A stretch of 64,000 bases of DNA. Source: an uncultured Flavobacteriaceae bacterium (GTDB lineage: Bacteria; Bacteroidota; Bacteroidia; Flavobacteriales; Flavobacteriaceae). Shown here piece by piece: positions 28,780 through 39,391 of this stretch. Location of the stretch: the NCBI GenBank assembly GCA_947494695.1, contig CANLWB010000009.1, positions 62,001 to 126,000 on the forward strand. Reading direction: 5' to 3'. Position 1 is the first letter of the stretch. Every line of letters starts with the position of its first letter. The translations under genes were made by a program, and so were the position numbers. Under the pieces are notes generated by a model. The model was not told the DNA's origin. It saw nothing but the letters and a program-made list of their open reading frames with translations, and searched no databases.

Positions 28780-31194
28780 ATGATACGAAATTATTTTAAA
28801 ATCGCTTGGCGAAATCTTTTAAAAAACAAAAGATATACCATTATAAATGTATTTGGACTGGCGGTAGGTGTATGTTGTTTTATATTAATCGGTCTTCTTG
28901 TTAAAAGTGAATTTAGCTATGATCGATTTCATTCTAAAGCAGATAGAATTTATAGAGTTTGGCAACATGAGAATTATGGGCCAAAAGAAGATTTTGTAAA
29001 TACTACAACGCCCGTGTCGATGCTAAAGGTTCTTAAAGCCAATTTTTCCGAAATCGAGGACGGAAGTAGAGTTTTTCGGTTTAATAGTTTAGTGAAACGA
29101 AGGGGCAATGAGTTTAACGAAGAAGTGCGAGCTGTGGACTCTGGCTTTTTTCAAATATTTGATTTCAATATTATAAAAGGAAATAAGACCAATCCATTTA
29201 CAAACGCCAATGCTATTGTATTAAGTGAATCTTCAGCAGAGAAATATTTTGGAGATGAAGACCCAATAGGGAAATCTTTAACATTGGAATTTAACGAAGA
29301 AGTAAAATTATTTAAAGTATCTGCGATTGCGGCAGATGTTCCTGAAGCATCCAGTATTCAATTTGAAATGTTGGTTTCGCTTAAAAATGAAGCTTTATTT
29401 TTTAGCGAAAGAGCAAGAAATAGCTGGCTTAATGTTATTGTTGAGTCTTATGTATCGTTACACGAAAACCAATCTGCATCGAAATTGGAAGGCAAATTCC
29501 CTACTGTAATCAAACAACAGTTGGGAGATCGTTACAAGGAAGGTACATTTTTCTTGCATTTACAACCACTTACCGATATACATTTTGACACATCTTTACC
29601 TCCAGGTTTTGAGCCGGTTACCAACATAAAACATGTTTATATAATGGCTGCGATTGGGTTTTTAGTGCTCCTTTTGGCTTGTATTAATTTTGTGACCCTA
29701 GAGGTAGGCCGTTCGTTTTCTAGAGCAACCGAGGTTGGGGTACGTAAGGTGTTAGGAGCATTTCGCAAACAAGTTACGTATCAGTTTTGGAGTGAGGCTC
29801 TATTAGTTACCCTTATTGCTGTATTTGCGGGTATTATACTTTCATTTATTTTTCTAGGCCCGTTTTGCGGTTTAATTGGAAAGCAATTGAGTATATCTTT
29901 TGATATCAGTTTTTGGATAATTAATTTTAGCTTAATAGTGTTTATTGCTCTTGTTGCTGGTTTCTATCCTTCTATAGTACTTTCAAAATTTAATCCAATA
30001 GAGGTTTTAAGAAGAAAAACAGGTAAAGGAACTTCTCTGGGAATCTTGGGAAAAACTTTATTAGTATTCCAATTTACTGTGTCGATCGTAATGTTAATAG
30101 CAACTTTAGTAATTGGTCGTCAAATAAACTATTTAACCAATAAGGATCTTGGTTATGAAAAAGATGCACTTGTAATTGTGCCTACCAATATGTCGGGGAA
30201 TGAAGCTGATGTTTTTGCAAGTCTCTATATTGCCGAACTCAAAAAACAATCTAAAATTCAAGAAGCTTCCAAATCAATGTTCAGTTTTATAGAAAACAAA
30301 TGGATTGAATTAGGCTTTACTGATAGTAAAAATATATATCAGGAGTTTAATTACAATATGATAGATGCTAGTTTTTTGAAAACACATGATATTCAGATTA
30401 AAGAAGGGAGAAATTTTCAAGAAGGACATGCTAGTGATGCACAACATGGAGTTCTTGTTAATGAGGCATTTGTAAAAGCATTTCAACTCGAAAATCCGGT
30501 AGGGAATACTTATGACAAATTCAACATAAAAATTCTTGGAGTCATGAATGATTTCAACTACGAATCGCTCAATCATGCTGTTGCTCCATTAATGCTTTCA
30601 ATAAATTCTGAACCTATTTTAAGTCTAGCCGAGAATTTAACTTCTCGATATAGCTCTCAACCCAGGATTTCGGTAAAACTAGATACTAAAAATATGACTG
30701 CGGGTATGACTTTGTTAAAAGACATCTGGGAGAAAATTAATCCTTCACAAGAATTTGAATATTCTTTTTTAGATGAAACTTTATTTGCTCAATACCAAAG
30801 CGAGAAACAATCCAAATCAATCGTAAATATTGCTTCTCTACTGGCTGTTTTTATAGCATGTATGGGTTTGTTTGGCTTAACAACTTTAATAGTTGCTAAA
30901 CGTATAGCAGAAATTGGTATTCGAAAAATAATGGGAGCTAATGTCATTAATATAGTGGGGATAATTTCAAAAGATTTTATAAAACTAGTGTCAATCTCCA
31001 CATTATTTGCCTTTCCAATTGCTTGGTGGGTTATGAATAAATGGTTACAGGGATTTGCATATAGTATTGATGTCAATTGGTCTGTTTTTGTAATTGTAGG
31101 CATTACCGTGCTAGCTATAACATTGGTTACAGTAAGTTTTCAAGCTATAAAAGCTGCCATTACTAACCCTATAAAAAGTTTAAGAACGGAATAA
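28780..31194 (+). CDS. Double FtsX/MacB-type ABC permease 8
   Basis: 804 residues, starting MIRNYFKIAWRNL, ending NPIKSLRTE. Coupling motifs are slightly off the norm: TEVGVRKVLGA in the first half (Lys to Thr) and AEIGIRKIMGA in the second (Lys to Ala). The stretch before the first reads INFVTLEVGRSFSRA instead of the usual INF.NLSTA. It is otherwise a full-length member with two periplasmic domains and eight helices. Permease 9 starts 22 bp later. Confidence 0.92.
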   Translation: MIRNYFKIAWRNLLKNKRYTIINVFGLAVGVCCFILIGLLVKSEFSYDRFHSKADRIYRVWQHENYGPKEDFVNTTTPVSMLKVLKANFSEIEDGSRVFRFNSLVKRRGNEFNEEVRAVDSGFFQIFDFNIIKGNKTNPFTNANAIVLSESSAEKYFGDEDPIGKSLTLEFNEEVKLFKVSAIAADVPEASSIQFEMLVSLKNEALFFSERARNSWLNVIVESYVSLHENQSASKLEGKFPTVIKQQLGDRYKEGTFFLHLQPLTDIHFDTSLPPGFEPVTNIKHVYIMAAIGFLVLLLACINFVTLEVGRSFSRATEVGVRKVLGAFRKQVTYQFWSEALLVTLIAVFAGIILSFIFLGPFCGLIGKQLSISFDISFWIINFSLIVFIALVAGFYPSIVLSKFNPIEVLRRKTGKGTSLGILGKTLLVFQFTVSIVMLIATLVIGRQINYLTNKDLGYEKDALVIVPTNMSGNEADVFASLYIAELKKQSKIQEASKSMFSFIENKWIELGFTDSKNIYQEFNYNMIDASFLKTHDIQIKEGRNFQEGHASDAQHGVLVNEAFVKAFQLENPVGNTYDKFNIKILGVMNDFNYESLNHAVAPLMLSINSEPILSLAENLTSRYSSQPRISVKLDTKNMTAGMTLLKDIWEKINPSQEFEYSFLDETLFAQYQSEKQSKSIVNIASLLAVFIACMGLFGLTTLIVAKRIAEIGIRKIMGANVINIVGIISKDFIKLVSISTLFAFPIAWWVMNKWLQGFAYSIDVNWSVFVIVGITVLAITLVTVSFQAIKAAITNPIKSLRTE

Positions 31195-31216
31195 TATCAT
31201 CAAAAAACGAATAGTC

Positions 31217-33652
31217 ATGATACGTAACTATTTTAAAATTGCATGGCGAAACCTATTGAAGAATAAAAGCTTCTCGTTTATCAACATTTTTGGATTGAGC
31301 ATAGGAGTAGCTGCTTGTATTTTAATAACCCTTTATATACTTCATGAGAGCAGCTATGACAGTAGTGTTCCAAATTCTGAGAATGTATATAGAATGACAG
31401 GTCAATATATTGAGGATAGTCGTGTTAACAATGGTATTCACTTTTCAGCAAATACAGCCAGCACTGTTTTGAAGGACTTTGAAGAAGTGGAAAACTCAGG
31501 TAGATTAATGGCTAATCAGCTTTTTTATAGAGCTGGTAGCAATGAGATACGGTTTGATGGAGAAGATATGCAACACCATGAAGAAGGCTTTACGTATGCT
31601 GATCAATCCATGATTGATATTATGGGGATTAATATGGTTTATGGGGATGTAACAACAGCACTCACTAAACCAAAAACAATGGTGATTTCACAACGTATTG
31701 CCACAAAATATTTTAAGAGCGAAAATCCTGTAGGGCGCATTATGTACCTAAATGGTAATAATGAAGATCCATTTGAAATTACTGGAGTGATGGAAGATTT
31801 TGCGAGTAATTCTCATTTAGACTATGATTTTTTAATCACATTAAAAGATGTAGAGTTTGGTGAGGGCGAACAAACAAGATGGATTCAAAATAACTATTTC
31901 ACTTATATAGTTTTAAAATCGGGTACTGATGTTGCCACTTTTGAAAAAAAGATGGGCACTACTTTAATAGAAAAGTATATAAAACCAGCTTTCCAGTCTG
32001 CAGGATTTGCAGGTTGGGAACAAATGCATGAGCGGATTAAAATGTACTTACAACCTCTTACAGACATTAATTTGTATTCTGCGCATATAGATTTTGAATC
32101 TAGTTCCAGAAATGATATTAAAATCATATGGATTTTTGGTATTGTAGCCTTGTTTATTCTAATTATTGCAAGCATTAATTTTGTTAATTTGTCAACAGCA
32201 AAATCTGCTAATCGTGCAAAGGAAGTAGGTCTTAGAAAAGTGGTAGGCTCTACACGTTCACAACTCATTGGTCAGTTTTTGGCAGAATCCATTCTTATTT
32301 CACTTATTGCTTTTATTGTTGGAATAGCCTTATCTGCTTTATTAATGCCTCTTTTTAGGAGTATGTCTGGTATTGATTTAATAATGCCTTGGTCTGATTT
32401 TGGGTTTATTCCAACTATTTTAATGACATCAATTTTTGTAGGTATTCTGGCAGGTTTATATCCGTCGTTTTACCTCTCAAACTTTAATCCTATTAATGTG
32501 CTTAAAGGCAAATTAAGCTCAGGGAGCAAATCATCTGGATTGAGAAGTAGCCTGGTAGTTTTCCAATTTACAATTTCAATCATTTTAATTGTAGGAACAT
32601 TAATTGTAAACCAACAAATGGACTTTATTTTAAATTCTAAAGTTGGATTTGAAAAAGATCAAGTTGTACAACTATATAGCACTAATATTTTAAATGAACG
32701 TGTTGAAACCTTTAAAGAAGAACTTAAAAAATTACCAGGTGTTAGCAGTGTTTCTATTAGCGATTATTTACCCATTGAAGGCACCAAAAGAAATGGAAAT
32801 AGTTTTGTAAACGAAGGGAAAGATGGTATTGACGAAAATATACCTGGACAGGCCTGGGTAATAGATGAAGATTATATTGAAACTATGGGGATGAAGTTGG
32901 TAGATGGTCGTAATTTTATTCCAGGGCGTGCTTCAGATGAACAAGCACTTATAATAAATCAAGCCATGGCAAAAGAATTAAATCTTGATAAGCCTGTTGG
33001 TAAACGAATCTCTAGATATGGTGAGCTTTACGAAGTTATAGGCGTTGTAGAAGATTTTAATTTTGATACGATGAAAACATCGGTGAGACCACTTTGTTTT
33101 TTTAGCGGAATAAGCCCCTCCATAACTTCCGTAAAAATAAATACATCAAATGTCTCAGCAGTATTATCATCAATGGAAGCAAAATGGAAGGCGTTTGTTC
33201 CTAATATGGCATTTAGATACGAATTTATGGATGCGTCTTTTTCTAAAATGTATGATAACGTAAACAGAATAAAATCCATATTTACAGCCTTTGCCATTTT
33301 AGCCATATTGGTAGCTTGTTTAGGTTTACTAGCGCTTTCAGCTTACATGGTAGAACAGCGTAACAAAGAAATGAGTATCCGAAAAGTACTTGGAGCTTCT
33401 GTGCAAACCATTTTTAAATTACTTACAAAAAACTTTTTGGCACTTATTATAATTGCACTATGTATTGCAATTCCAATTGCTTACTATTTAATGCAAACGT
33501 GGTTGCAAGACTATGAATATAGAATAGATATGTCTTGGTCTGTTTTTGCCGTTGCAGGTATTATAGCCATGACCATAGCTTTGGTAACGATAAGTTATCA
33601 CGCCCTAAAATCGGCAATTATTAACCCTGCAAAAATTTTGCGTTCAGAATAA
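31217..33652 (+). CDS. Double FtsX/MacB-type ABC permease 9 (close paralog of permease 5)
   Basis: 811 residues, starting MIRNYFKIAWRNL, ending NPAKILRSE. Motifs are KEVGLRKVVGS and KEMSIRKVLGA; the missing Gly in the second is shared with permease 5. It also shares with permease 5 most of both periplasmic domains, for example IDEDYIETMGMKLVDGRNF and the SDYLPIEGTKRN region. Duplication plus drift of surface loops is the simplest reading. The stop is followed by an A-run and then the esterase gene. Confidence 0.93.
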   Translation: MIRNYFKIAWRNLLKNKSFSFINIFGLSIGVAACILITLYILHESSYDSSVPNSENVYRMTGQYIEDSRVNNGIHFSANTASTVLKDFEEVENSGRLMANQLFYRAGSNEIRFDGEDMQHHEEGFTYADQSMIDIMGINMVYGDVTTALTKPKTMVISQRIATKYFKSENPVGRIMYLNGNNEDPFEITGVMEDFASNSHLDYDFLITLKDVEFGEGEQTRWIQNNYFTYIVLKSGTDVATFEKKMGTTLIEKYIKPAFQSAGFAGWEQMHERIKMYLQPLTDINLYSAHIDFESSSRNDIKIIWIFGIVALFILIIASINFVNLSTAKSANRAKEVGLRKVVGSTRSQLIGQFLAESILISLIAFIVGIALSALLMPLFRSMSGIDLIMPWSDFGFIPTILMTSIFVGILAGLYPSFYLSNFNPINVLKGKLSSGSKSSGLRSSLVVFQFTISIILIVGTLIVNQQMDFILNSKVGFEKDQVVQLYSTNILNERVETFKEELKKLPGVSSVSISDYLPIEGTKRNGNSFVNEGKDGIDENIPGQAWVIDEDYIETMGMKLVDGRNFIPGRASDEQALIINQAMAKELNLDKPVGKRISRYGELYEVIGVVEDFNFDTMKTSVRPLCFFSGISPSITSVKINTSNVSAVLSSMEAKWKAFVPNMAFRYEFMDASFSKMYDNVNRIKSIFTAFAILAILVACLGLLALSAYMVEQRNKEMSIRKVLGASVQTIFKLLTKNFLALIIIALCIAIPIAYYLMQTWLQDYEYRIDMSWSVFAVAGIIAMTIALVTISYHALKSAIINPAKILRSE

Positions 33653-33694
33653 AAAAAAAAAAATCAAAATAGATCTTTCAAAACAATAATTATT

Positions 33695-34516
33695 ATGCAC
33701 AACTACAAAAGACTTTTATGTTTTATAACCGTAACGCTTTTAAGCGTATCTTATATGGCAACAGCTCAGCAAAATAAGTATGAAGTTAAAGACTCCATTT
33801 TTTCTAAAACATTGAATGAACATAGAAATTACAGAGTCATTTTACCTGCTGATTATTACCCAACTTCGGATAAAAAACATGATGTTATTTATGTCTTAGA
33901 TGGTGAAACGGTTGTTAATGTGGTGTCTCCAACTCACAAAATTGCATCCGATTGGGGAGTGATTCCAAGATGTATCATTGTTGGAATAGATAATAAGTTT
34001 AATGATGGCATAGTGATGCGTGACAGAGATCTATTGCCAACACACGACAAACGCGCTCCTCTATCTGGAAAGGCAGATAATTACATAAAATTTATAAAAG
34101 AGGAATTAATGCCTCATATTAATAAAACATATGCAACATCAGATCGCAATATACTTTTTGGGCACTCTCATGGTGGCACCTTCACTATTTACAGCATGTT
34201 AAAAGCTCCCAATCTGTTTAGCGCTTATATAGCAGCAGATCCATCGCTGTGGTGGGATGAAAGGTATGTCATTAAACAGGCAAAAGAAACCTTGCCTAAT
34301 CTGTTAAATTTAGATGCAAAACTGTTTATAAGTGGTCGAGAAGGTATGCCGTACAGAGGTATGGGTATTGAAGCTATAGAACACGTTTTAAAAGAGAGTT
34401 CACCTAATAACCTCTATTGGAAAGGCATAGCTTATAAAAATGAAACGCACATTACTATTTTGTTAAAAACCATTTACGACGGATTGAAATTTATTTATCC
34501 GAATTATAAAAAATAG
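33695..34516 (+). CDS. Exported alpha/beta-hydrolase, putative esterase (Fes/esterase D type)
   Basis: 273 residues, signal peptide about 1-25 (ending ATAQQ). Alpha/beta-hydrolase fold of the putative-esterase family (PF00756): RNYRVILPADYYP, VIYVLDGE, the nucleophile elbow GHSHGG with Ser158, AADPSLWWDE, and a C-terminal ETHIT with probable catalytic His252. Relatives include ferri-siderophore and feruloyl esterases, so cleavage of an ester in an exported or imported small molecule is possible. It lies between permeases 9 and 10, 6 bp before the latter. It may process or resist the substrate handled by the exporter (inference). Confidence 0.85.
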   Translation: MHNYKRLLCFITVTLLSVSYMATAQQNKYEVKDSIFSKTLNEHRNYRVILPADYYPTSDKKHDVIYVLDGETVVNVVSPTHKIASDWGVIPRCIIVGIDNKFNDGIVMRDRDLLPTHDKRAPLSGKADNYIKFIKEELMPHINKTYATSDRNILFGHSHGGTFTIYSMLKAPNLFSAYIAADPSLWWDERYVIKQAKETLPNLLNLDAKLFISGREGMPYRGMGIEAIEHVLKESSPNNLYWKGIAYKNETHITILLKTIYDGLKFIYPNYKK

Positions 34517-34522
34517 AACGCT

Positions 34523-36961
34523 ATGTTTAAGAATAATTTAAAGTTTGCATTAAGAGTATTTGGGCGAGAAAAATTTTTTACTGCTATAAATATTGGAGGT
34601 TTAGCTCTGGGCTTTGCTGTATGTATTCTTATTTTGGGGTATGTAACCTTTGAGTTTTCTTATGAAAAACACATTGAAAATGCCGATACCGTTTATAGGG
34701 TCGCCACAACCAGATATGTGCACGGTAAAAAAGTGTTTGAAGGGACCAAAGGACCATCAATACTAGAGCAAATTGCTCCTGCAGAAATACCAAATATAGA
34801 ACATGCTACAAGAGCCTATTTTGAACCTTGCTTAGTTAGAACGGAGGATAAAAAATATGCCAAACAAAAGATATATTGGGTAGATAAAGACTTTCTTAAA
34901 GTGTTTAAAGGGATACTCATTTCAGGAAACCCTGACACCGCCTTAGATGCCCCTTTAAAAATGGTGCTTACGGCGTCTAGAGCATATGCCCTTTTTGGTA
35001 ATCAAGACCCTATAGGTAAGGAAGTCAAAGTAAATGAAGGCATGCCTTTTCGAGTGACAGGTGTCGTAAAAGATCCGCCATTAAATACCCATTTTAAATA
35101 TGAATATTTAGCGACTCTAGATACCTGGGTGCACTACGGTTGGATTCCAAAAGAAGGTGATTGGCGATGGAATTTTAGTCAAAATTATATCTCCGTTGCA
35201 AACCAAGGGTCGAAAGATCATATAGAAAAGGCATTAAATAGCCTCAGCCTTTTACACGTCAATCCTGAAAAAAGTGAAGGAAAAAAAATAGAATTTGAGC
35301 TTCAACCCATAAAAGATATTCATTTAACCTCAAATTATAATGATGAGCTAGAAGCCAATGGAAGTAAAAGTCAAGTGTATATTATTATGGGAATTGGTAT
35401 CGCTATTTTAATTATTGTCTTTATCAATTTTATCAACTTAAGTACAACACTTTCTCTACGCAGATCAAAAGATACTGGAGTTAGAAAAACCCTTGGAGCA
35501 TCTGCTGTACAATTAAAAGGTCAATATTTTCTTGAAGCTTTTTTATTAAATATTACTGCATTAATCATTGCTATAATCATTGTGTTAGTTAGTATGTCAT
35601 TTATAGAAAGTTACTTTAATGTCTCCCTTAGTTTTAAAGTCCTTTCTAAACTATCATTTTGGTTTTTAGGAATTTTAATTTTTGGTATATGCGTATTAGC
35701 TGTTAGTTTTTACCCTGCGTTTGTTTTAACTTCAATAGACGTTAATACTGCCATTAAGGGAAAAATAATAAAGGGAAGAACAAGTCACGCTTACATCAAA
35801 CAGGGGCTTTTAGTCGTACAATTTTGTGCATCTATATTTCTTACCATAGCTGCCTATGTCGTATATCAACAAGTAGACTTCATGCAAAACTACGATTTGG
35901 GCATTAACACAAATCAAGTACTTGTGTTACAAGCTCCCACAAGTTTAAATGCAGGTGGTTGGCACTCTTATGATGAAATAGCTGTTAAAAATGATAAGTA
36001 CAATGTATTTAGACAGCAACTTTTACAAAATTCGGCATTACAGGAAGTGGCCTCATGCTATAGCATACCTGGAGAAGAAGCAGAACTTTTAAGGCATAGC
36101 GTAAGGCTTAAAAGTAGTGGAGAACCAATACAAACTGAAGTCGAAGAACGCCTTATAGACGAAAATTTCTTTCCACTGTATGAGGCAAAAATTCTGGCTG
36201 GAGAAAATTTCAAAATAGACCCTACTCAGCGAAAAAATGAGATCATAATTAATGAAAAAGCAATGGCGTTAATCGGGTTAGAATCCCCAGAAGATGCTAT
36301 CGGACAAGACGTTTTCCTGGAAGAAGATCTATGGAAAATAAAAGCTGTTGTGGCAGATTTTCATATGAAATCTTTATCAGATCCCATAGTGCCTACTTTT
36401 TATGCAAATAGACACCCCTTTGCATTTGGGCATTATTTGGTAAAGCTAAGTCCTCAAAACCTTAAGACCCAAATGGACTTTATTGAATCCAAATGGAATA
36501 GTATGTATCCCGAAGATCCATTTTTGGGTCATTTTTCCGATAGTTTTTTCAATCAACAATACAGTCAATACAAACAGTTTGGTCATATTTTTAACGCCCT
36601 TACCATATTGGCCATTTTAATAGCTAACCTAGGACTTCTTGCTATGGTCTCTTTAACAACTCTAGAGAATTTAAAAGCTATAGCTATACGACGTGTATTA
36701 GGAGCGAACGACAAAGCCGTTTTTATGCTCATGTCTAAAGGGTATATCATGCTCATAATAATTGCGGCGGCTATTGCCATTCCACTAACCTGGTATTTCC
36801 TGATGAAATGGCTTAACAATTTTGCTTATAGAATAGAAATTCAAGGTGTTGTTTTTGCGAGTGCTGTTTTATTAATACTCATGGTAGCCGTGTGTAACAT
36901 CATGTATTATGTATTAAAAGTTTTAAAGTTAAATCCGGCAGTCATAATTCGTGAAGAATAA
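34523..36961 (+). CDS. Double FtsX/MacB-type ABC permease 10 (divergent)
   Basis: 812 residues. The N-terminus (MFKNNLKFALRVFG) is unlike most siblings. The first coupling motif reads KDTGVRKTLGA and the second KAIAIRRVLGA, where the otherwise fixed Glu-Ile-Gly is lost. The C-terminus is NPAVIIREE. The first periplasmic domain starts like those of permeases 1 and 4. Its stop codon overlaps an ATG (36961) of the next frame, but the likely start of permease 11 is 24 bp further on. Confidence 0.92.
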   Translation: MFKNNLKFALRVFGREKFFTAINIGGLALGFAVCILILGYVTFEFSYEKHIENADTVYRVATTRYVHGKKVFEGTKGPSILEQIAPAEIPNIEHATRAYFEPCLVRTEDKKYAKQKIYWVDKDFLKVFKGILISGNPDTALDAPLKMVLTASRAYALFGNQDPIGKEVKVNEGMPFRVTGVVKDPPLNTHFKYEYLATLDTWVHYGWIPKEGDWRWNFSQNYISVANQGSKDHIEKALNSLSLLHVNPEKSEGKKIEFELQPIKDIHLTSNYNDELEANGSKSQVYIIMGIGIAILIIVFINFINLSTTLSLRRSKDTGVRKTLGASAVQLKGQYFLEAFLLNITALIIAIIIVLVSMSFIESYFNVSLSFKVLSKLSFWFLGILIFGICVLAVSFYPAFVLTSIDVNTAIKGKIIKGRTSHAYIKQGLLVVQFCASIFLTIAAYVVYQQVDFMQNYDLGINTNQVLVLQAPTSLNAGGWHSYDEIAVKNDKYNVFRQQLLQNSALQEVASCYSIPGEEAELLRHSVRLKSSGEPIQTEVEERLIDENFFPLYEAKILAGENFKIDPTQRKNEIIINEKAMALIGLESPEDAIGQDVFLEEDLWKIKAVVADFHMKSLSDPIVPTFYANRHPFAFGHYLVKLSPQNLKTQMDFIESKWNSMYPEDPFLGHFSDSFFNQQYSQYKQFGHIFNALTILAILIANLGLLAMVSLTTLENLKAIAIRRVLGANDKAVFMLMSKGYIMLIIIAAAIAIPLTWYFLMKWLNNFAYRIEIQGVVFASAVLLILMVAVCNIMYYVLKVLKLNPAVIIREE

Positions 36962-36984
36962 TGCAATGTCAAAACACTAACACT

Positions 36985-39375
36985 ATGATTAAAAATTATT
37001 TCAAAATAGCCTGGAGAAACCTTTTAAAGAGCAAAGGGTATACTTTGATAAATATAGGTGGATTAGCCCTAGGAATGGCCATAGTACTTCTTATAAGTTT
37101 GTGGGTATATGATGAGCTCACTTTTAATCAAAGCCATGATAATTATAACGACATAGCCCAGGTTATGTCCCGCAAAACACGTAACGGTAAAAAAGCCATT
37201 CGTTACGCTATGCCTTATCCGATAGGTGACGAATTAAGAGCAAAATATGGGGAGGATTTTAAGCATGTGGTCATGAGTTCGTTTCATGGGGATAATGTTT
37301 TGGCTATAGACGATAAAAAACTTTCCAGACGCGGTGGGTTTATGGAACCTGGAGCGCTTAGTATGCTTTCATTAGATATGATTTACGGTGATTGGGAAGG
37401 CTTAAATGATCCGAATTCTATTGTGATTTCCGAATCGACTGCCAAGTCGTTTTTCGGAGAAGATAATCCGCTAGGCAACACCATGAGAATAGCTAATAAA
37501 CTTGATGTTTTAGTAACGGGTGTCTATAAAGATATGCCTTATAATACAACTTTTAAGGATCTTGATTTTATAGTGCCATGGGCTTTATACGCTTTGTCTT
37601 TTCCATGGGTAAAAGAAGCTAAAGACAACAACCTGTGGGGCAATAATTCTTATCAATTATTTGTACAAATAGCTGAAGGAAAAACAATGACTGCCGTTAC
37701 AAATACCATTAAAAATACCATATTAAACAACATCCCAGAATACGGCAAGAGAGAGAAGCCGGAACTTGTGTTGCACCCAATGAAGGATTGGCATTTGCGA
37801 TCAGACTGGAAAGATGGGTTTAATGCTGGAGGCTTTATTCAATATGTATGGTTATTTGGTGTGGTCGGGTTGTTTGTACTGCTTTTGGCTTGTATTAATT
37901 TTATGAATCTAAGTACGGCACAGTCGGAAAAACGGGCTAAAGAAGTTGGGATAAGAAAAACAGTAGGCTCCTCTAAATATCAATTGATCAATCAGTTTTT
38001 AAGCGAATCATTTTTAGTGGTACTCATGGCGTTTGTATTAGCAGCATGTTTGGTGTTTTTAGCGATGCCATCGTTTAATGACATGGCAGATAAACAAATT
38101 GTATTCCCGTTTAAGAGTGTCACTTTTTGGTTAGCTAGTCTCGTTTTTATAACGATCACGAGTCTTTTGGCAGGGAGCTATCCTGCGTTGTATTTGTCGG
38201 CTTTTCGTCCTGTTAAAGTTCTAAAAGGTACTTTTAAATCGGGAAAATCAACGACATCATTTAGACAAGCATTGGTAGTGGTTCAATTTACGGTTTCTGT
38301 CATATTGGTTATAGGGACTATAGTTGTTGAAAAACAAATAGATTATTCTAAAAACAGACCCATTGGTTATGAAATGAATGGTCTGGTAATGATTGAAAAA
38401 ACCACTGAGGATTATGAAGGTAAATACAATATCATGCGCAATGACCTTATAAGTAGTGGAGCCGTAGTAGACATGGCAGAATCCTCAAGTCCTTTAACAG
38501 ATGTTTGGAGTACAAATAGCGGATTTGAATGGGAAGGCAAATCACCCGATTTTATTACAAACATAGCCACGGTTTCTGTTTCACACGATTATGGAAAAAC
38601 GATAGATTGGGATGTAGTAGAAGGGCGTGATTTTTCGAGAACATTTGCAACCGATTCTACAGCTTTCATTCTTAATGAAACTGCCGTGAAATATATGGAT
38701 TTAAAAACCCCCATAGGTAAAATAATTAGATGGAATAATCAAGAACATCAAGTCATTGGAACGGTTAAAGATATTTTAGCCGTATCGCCTTTTGAGCCCG
38801 TGCTACCAACCGTTTACATGATTAAGTATTTCAATACCAATTGGATAAATTTAAAACTCCATCCAAGCCAAAGTACATCTACATCTTTAGCAACCATAAA
38901 AACCATTTTATCAAAACATGCTCCCAATGTTCCGTTTGAATACCAGTTTGTTGATAACACCTTTGCAGAAAAATTTGAGGCTGTAGAACGTATTAGAAAG
39001 CTATCAACCATATTTGCAATTTTTGCCATTTTCATTAGTTGTCTAGGGCTCTTTGGTTTGGCTTCTTTTATTGCAGAACAGCGTACCAAAGAAATTGGAA
39101 TTCGGAAAGTCGTAGGTGCGTCGGTATTTAGCCTATGGCAGTTATTGTCTAAAGGTTTTGTAAAGCTGGTAGTGCTTGCCATTTTGGTGGCAACACCTCT
39201 TGCTTATTATGGTGTTAGCCAATGGTTGAACAATTACACATACAGAACCGAGGTATCTTGGTGGGTTTTTGCCATAGCTTGTATAGGTGCCATAGGCATT
39301 ACATTGTTAACGGTAAGTTTTCAAGCTATAAAAGTGGCTGTTGCGAACCCTATAAAGAGTTTAAGAACCGAATAA
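36985..39375 (+). CDS. Double FtsX/MacB-type ABC permease 11
   Basis: 796 residues from the ATG at 36985, which gives MIKNYFKIAWRNL in register with the other permeases. An upstream in-frame ATG at 36961, overlapping the previous stop, would add eight residues (MQCQNTNT) not found in siblings. Motifs KEVGIRKTVGS and KEIGIRKVVGA are intact; it ends NPIKSLRTE. Its second periplasmic domain (SSPLTDVWS, GRDFSRT, TPIGKII) resembles permease 2. It is the last gene before the second regulated promoter. Confidence 0.92.
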   Translation: MIKNYFKIAWRNLLKSKGYTLINIGGLALGMAIVLLISLWVYDELTFNQSHDNYNDIAQVMSRKTRNGKKAIRYAMPYPIGDELRAKYGEDFKHVVMSSFHGDNVLAIDDKKLSRRGGFMEPGALSMLSLDMIYGDWEGLNDPNSIVISESTAKSFFGEDNPLGNTMRIANKLDVLVTGVYKDMPYNTTFKDLDFIVPWALYALSFPWVKEAKDNNLWGNNSYQLFVQIAEGKTMTAVTNTIKNTILNNIPEYGKREKPELVLHPMKDWHLRSDWKDGFNAGGFIQYVWLFGVVGLFVLLLACINFMNLSTAQSEKRAKEVGIRKTVGSSKYQLINQFLSESFLVVLMAFVLAACLVFLAMPSFNDMADKQIVFPFKSVTFWLASLVFITITSLLAGSYPALYLSAFRPVKVLKGTFKSGKSTTSFRQALVVVQFTVSVILVIGTIVVEKQIDYSKNRPIGYEMNGLVMIEKTTEDYEGKYNIMRNDLISSGAVVDMAESSSPLTDVWSTNSGFEWEGKSPDFITNIATVSVSHDYGKTIDWDVVEGRDFSRTFATDSTAFILNETAVKYMDLKTPIGKIIRWNNQEHQVIGTVKDILAVSPFEPVLPTVYMIKYFNTNWINLKLHPSQSTSTSLATIKTILSKHAPNVPFEYQFVDNTFAEKFEAVERIRKLSTIFAIFAIFISCLGLFGLASFIAEQRTKEIGIRKVVGASVFSLWQLLSKGFVKLVVLAILVATPLAYYGVSQWLNNYTYRTEVSWWVFAIACIGAIGITLLTVSFQAIKVAVANPIKSLRTE

Positions 39376-39391
39376 AACCTAAGATATAAAG

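Noticed and set aside
36961-36984. Start of permease 11 at the ATG overlapping the previous stop
   Set aside because: The extra eight residues are absent from all siblings, while the ATG at 36985 gives the conserved MIKNYFKIAWRNL start. Translational coupling from 36961 cannot be fully excluded.
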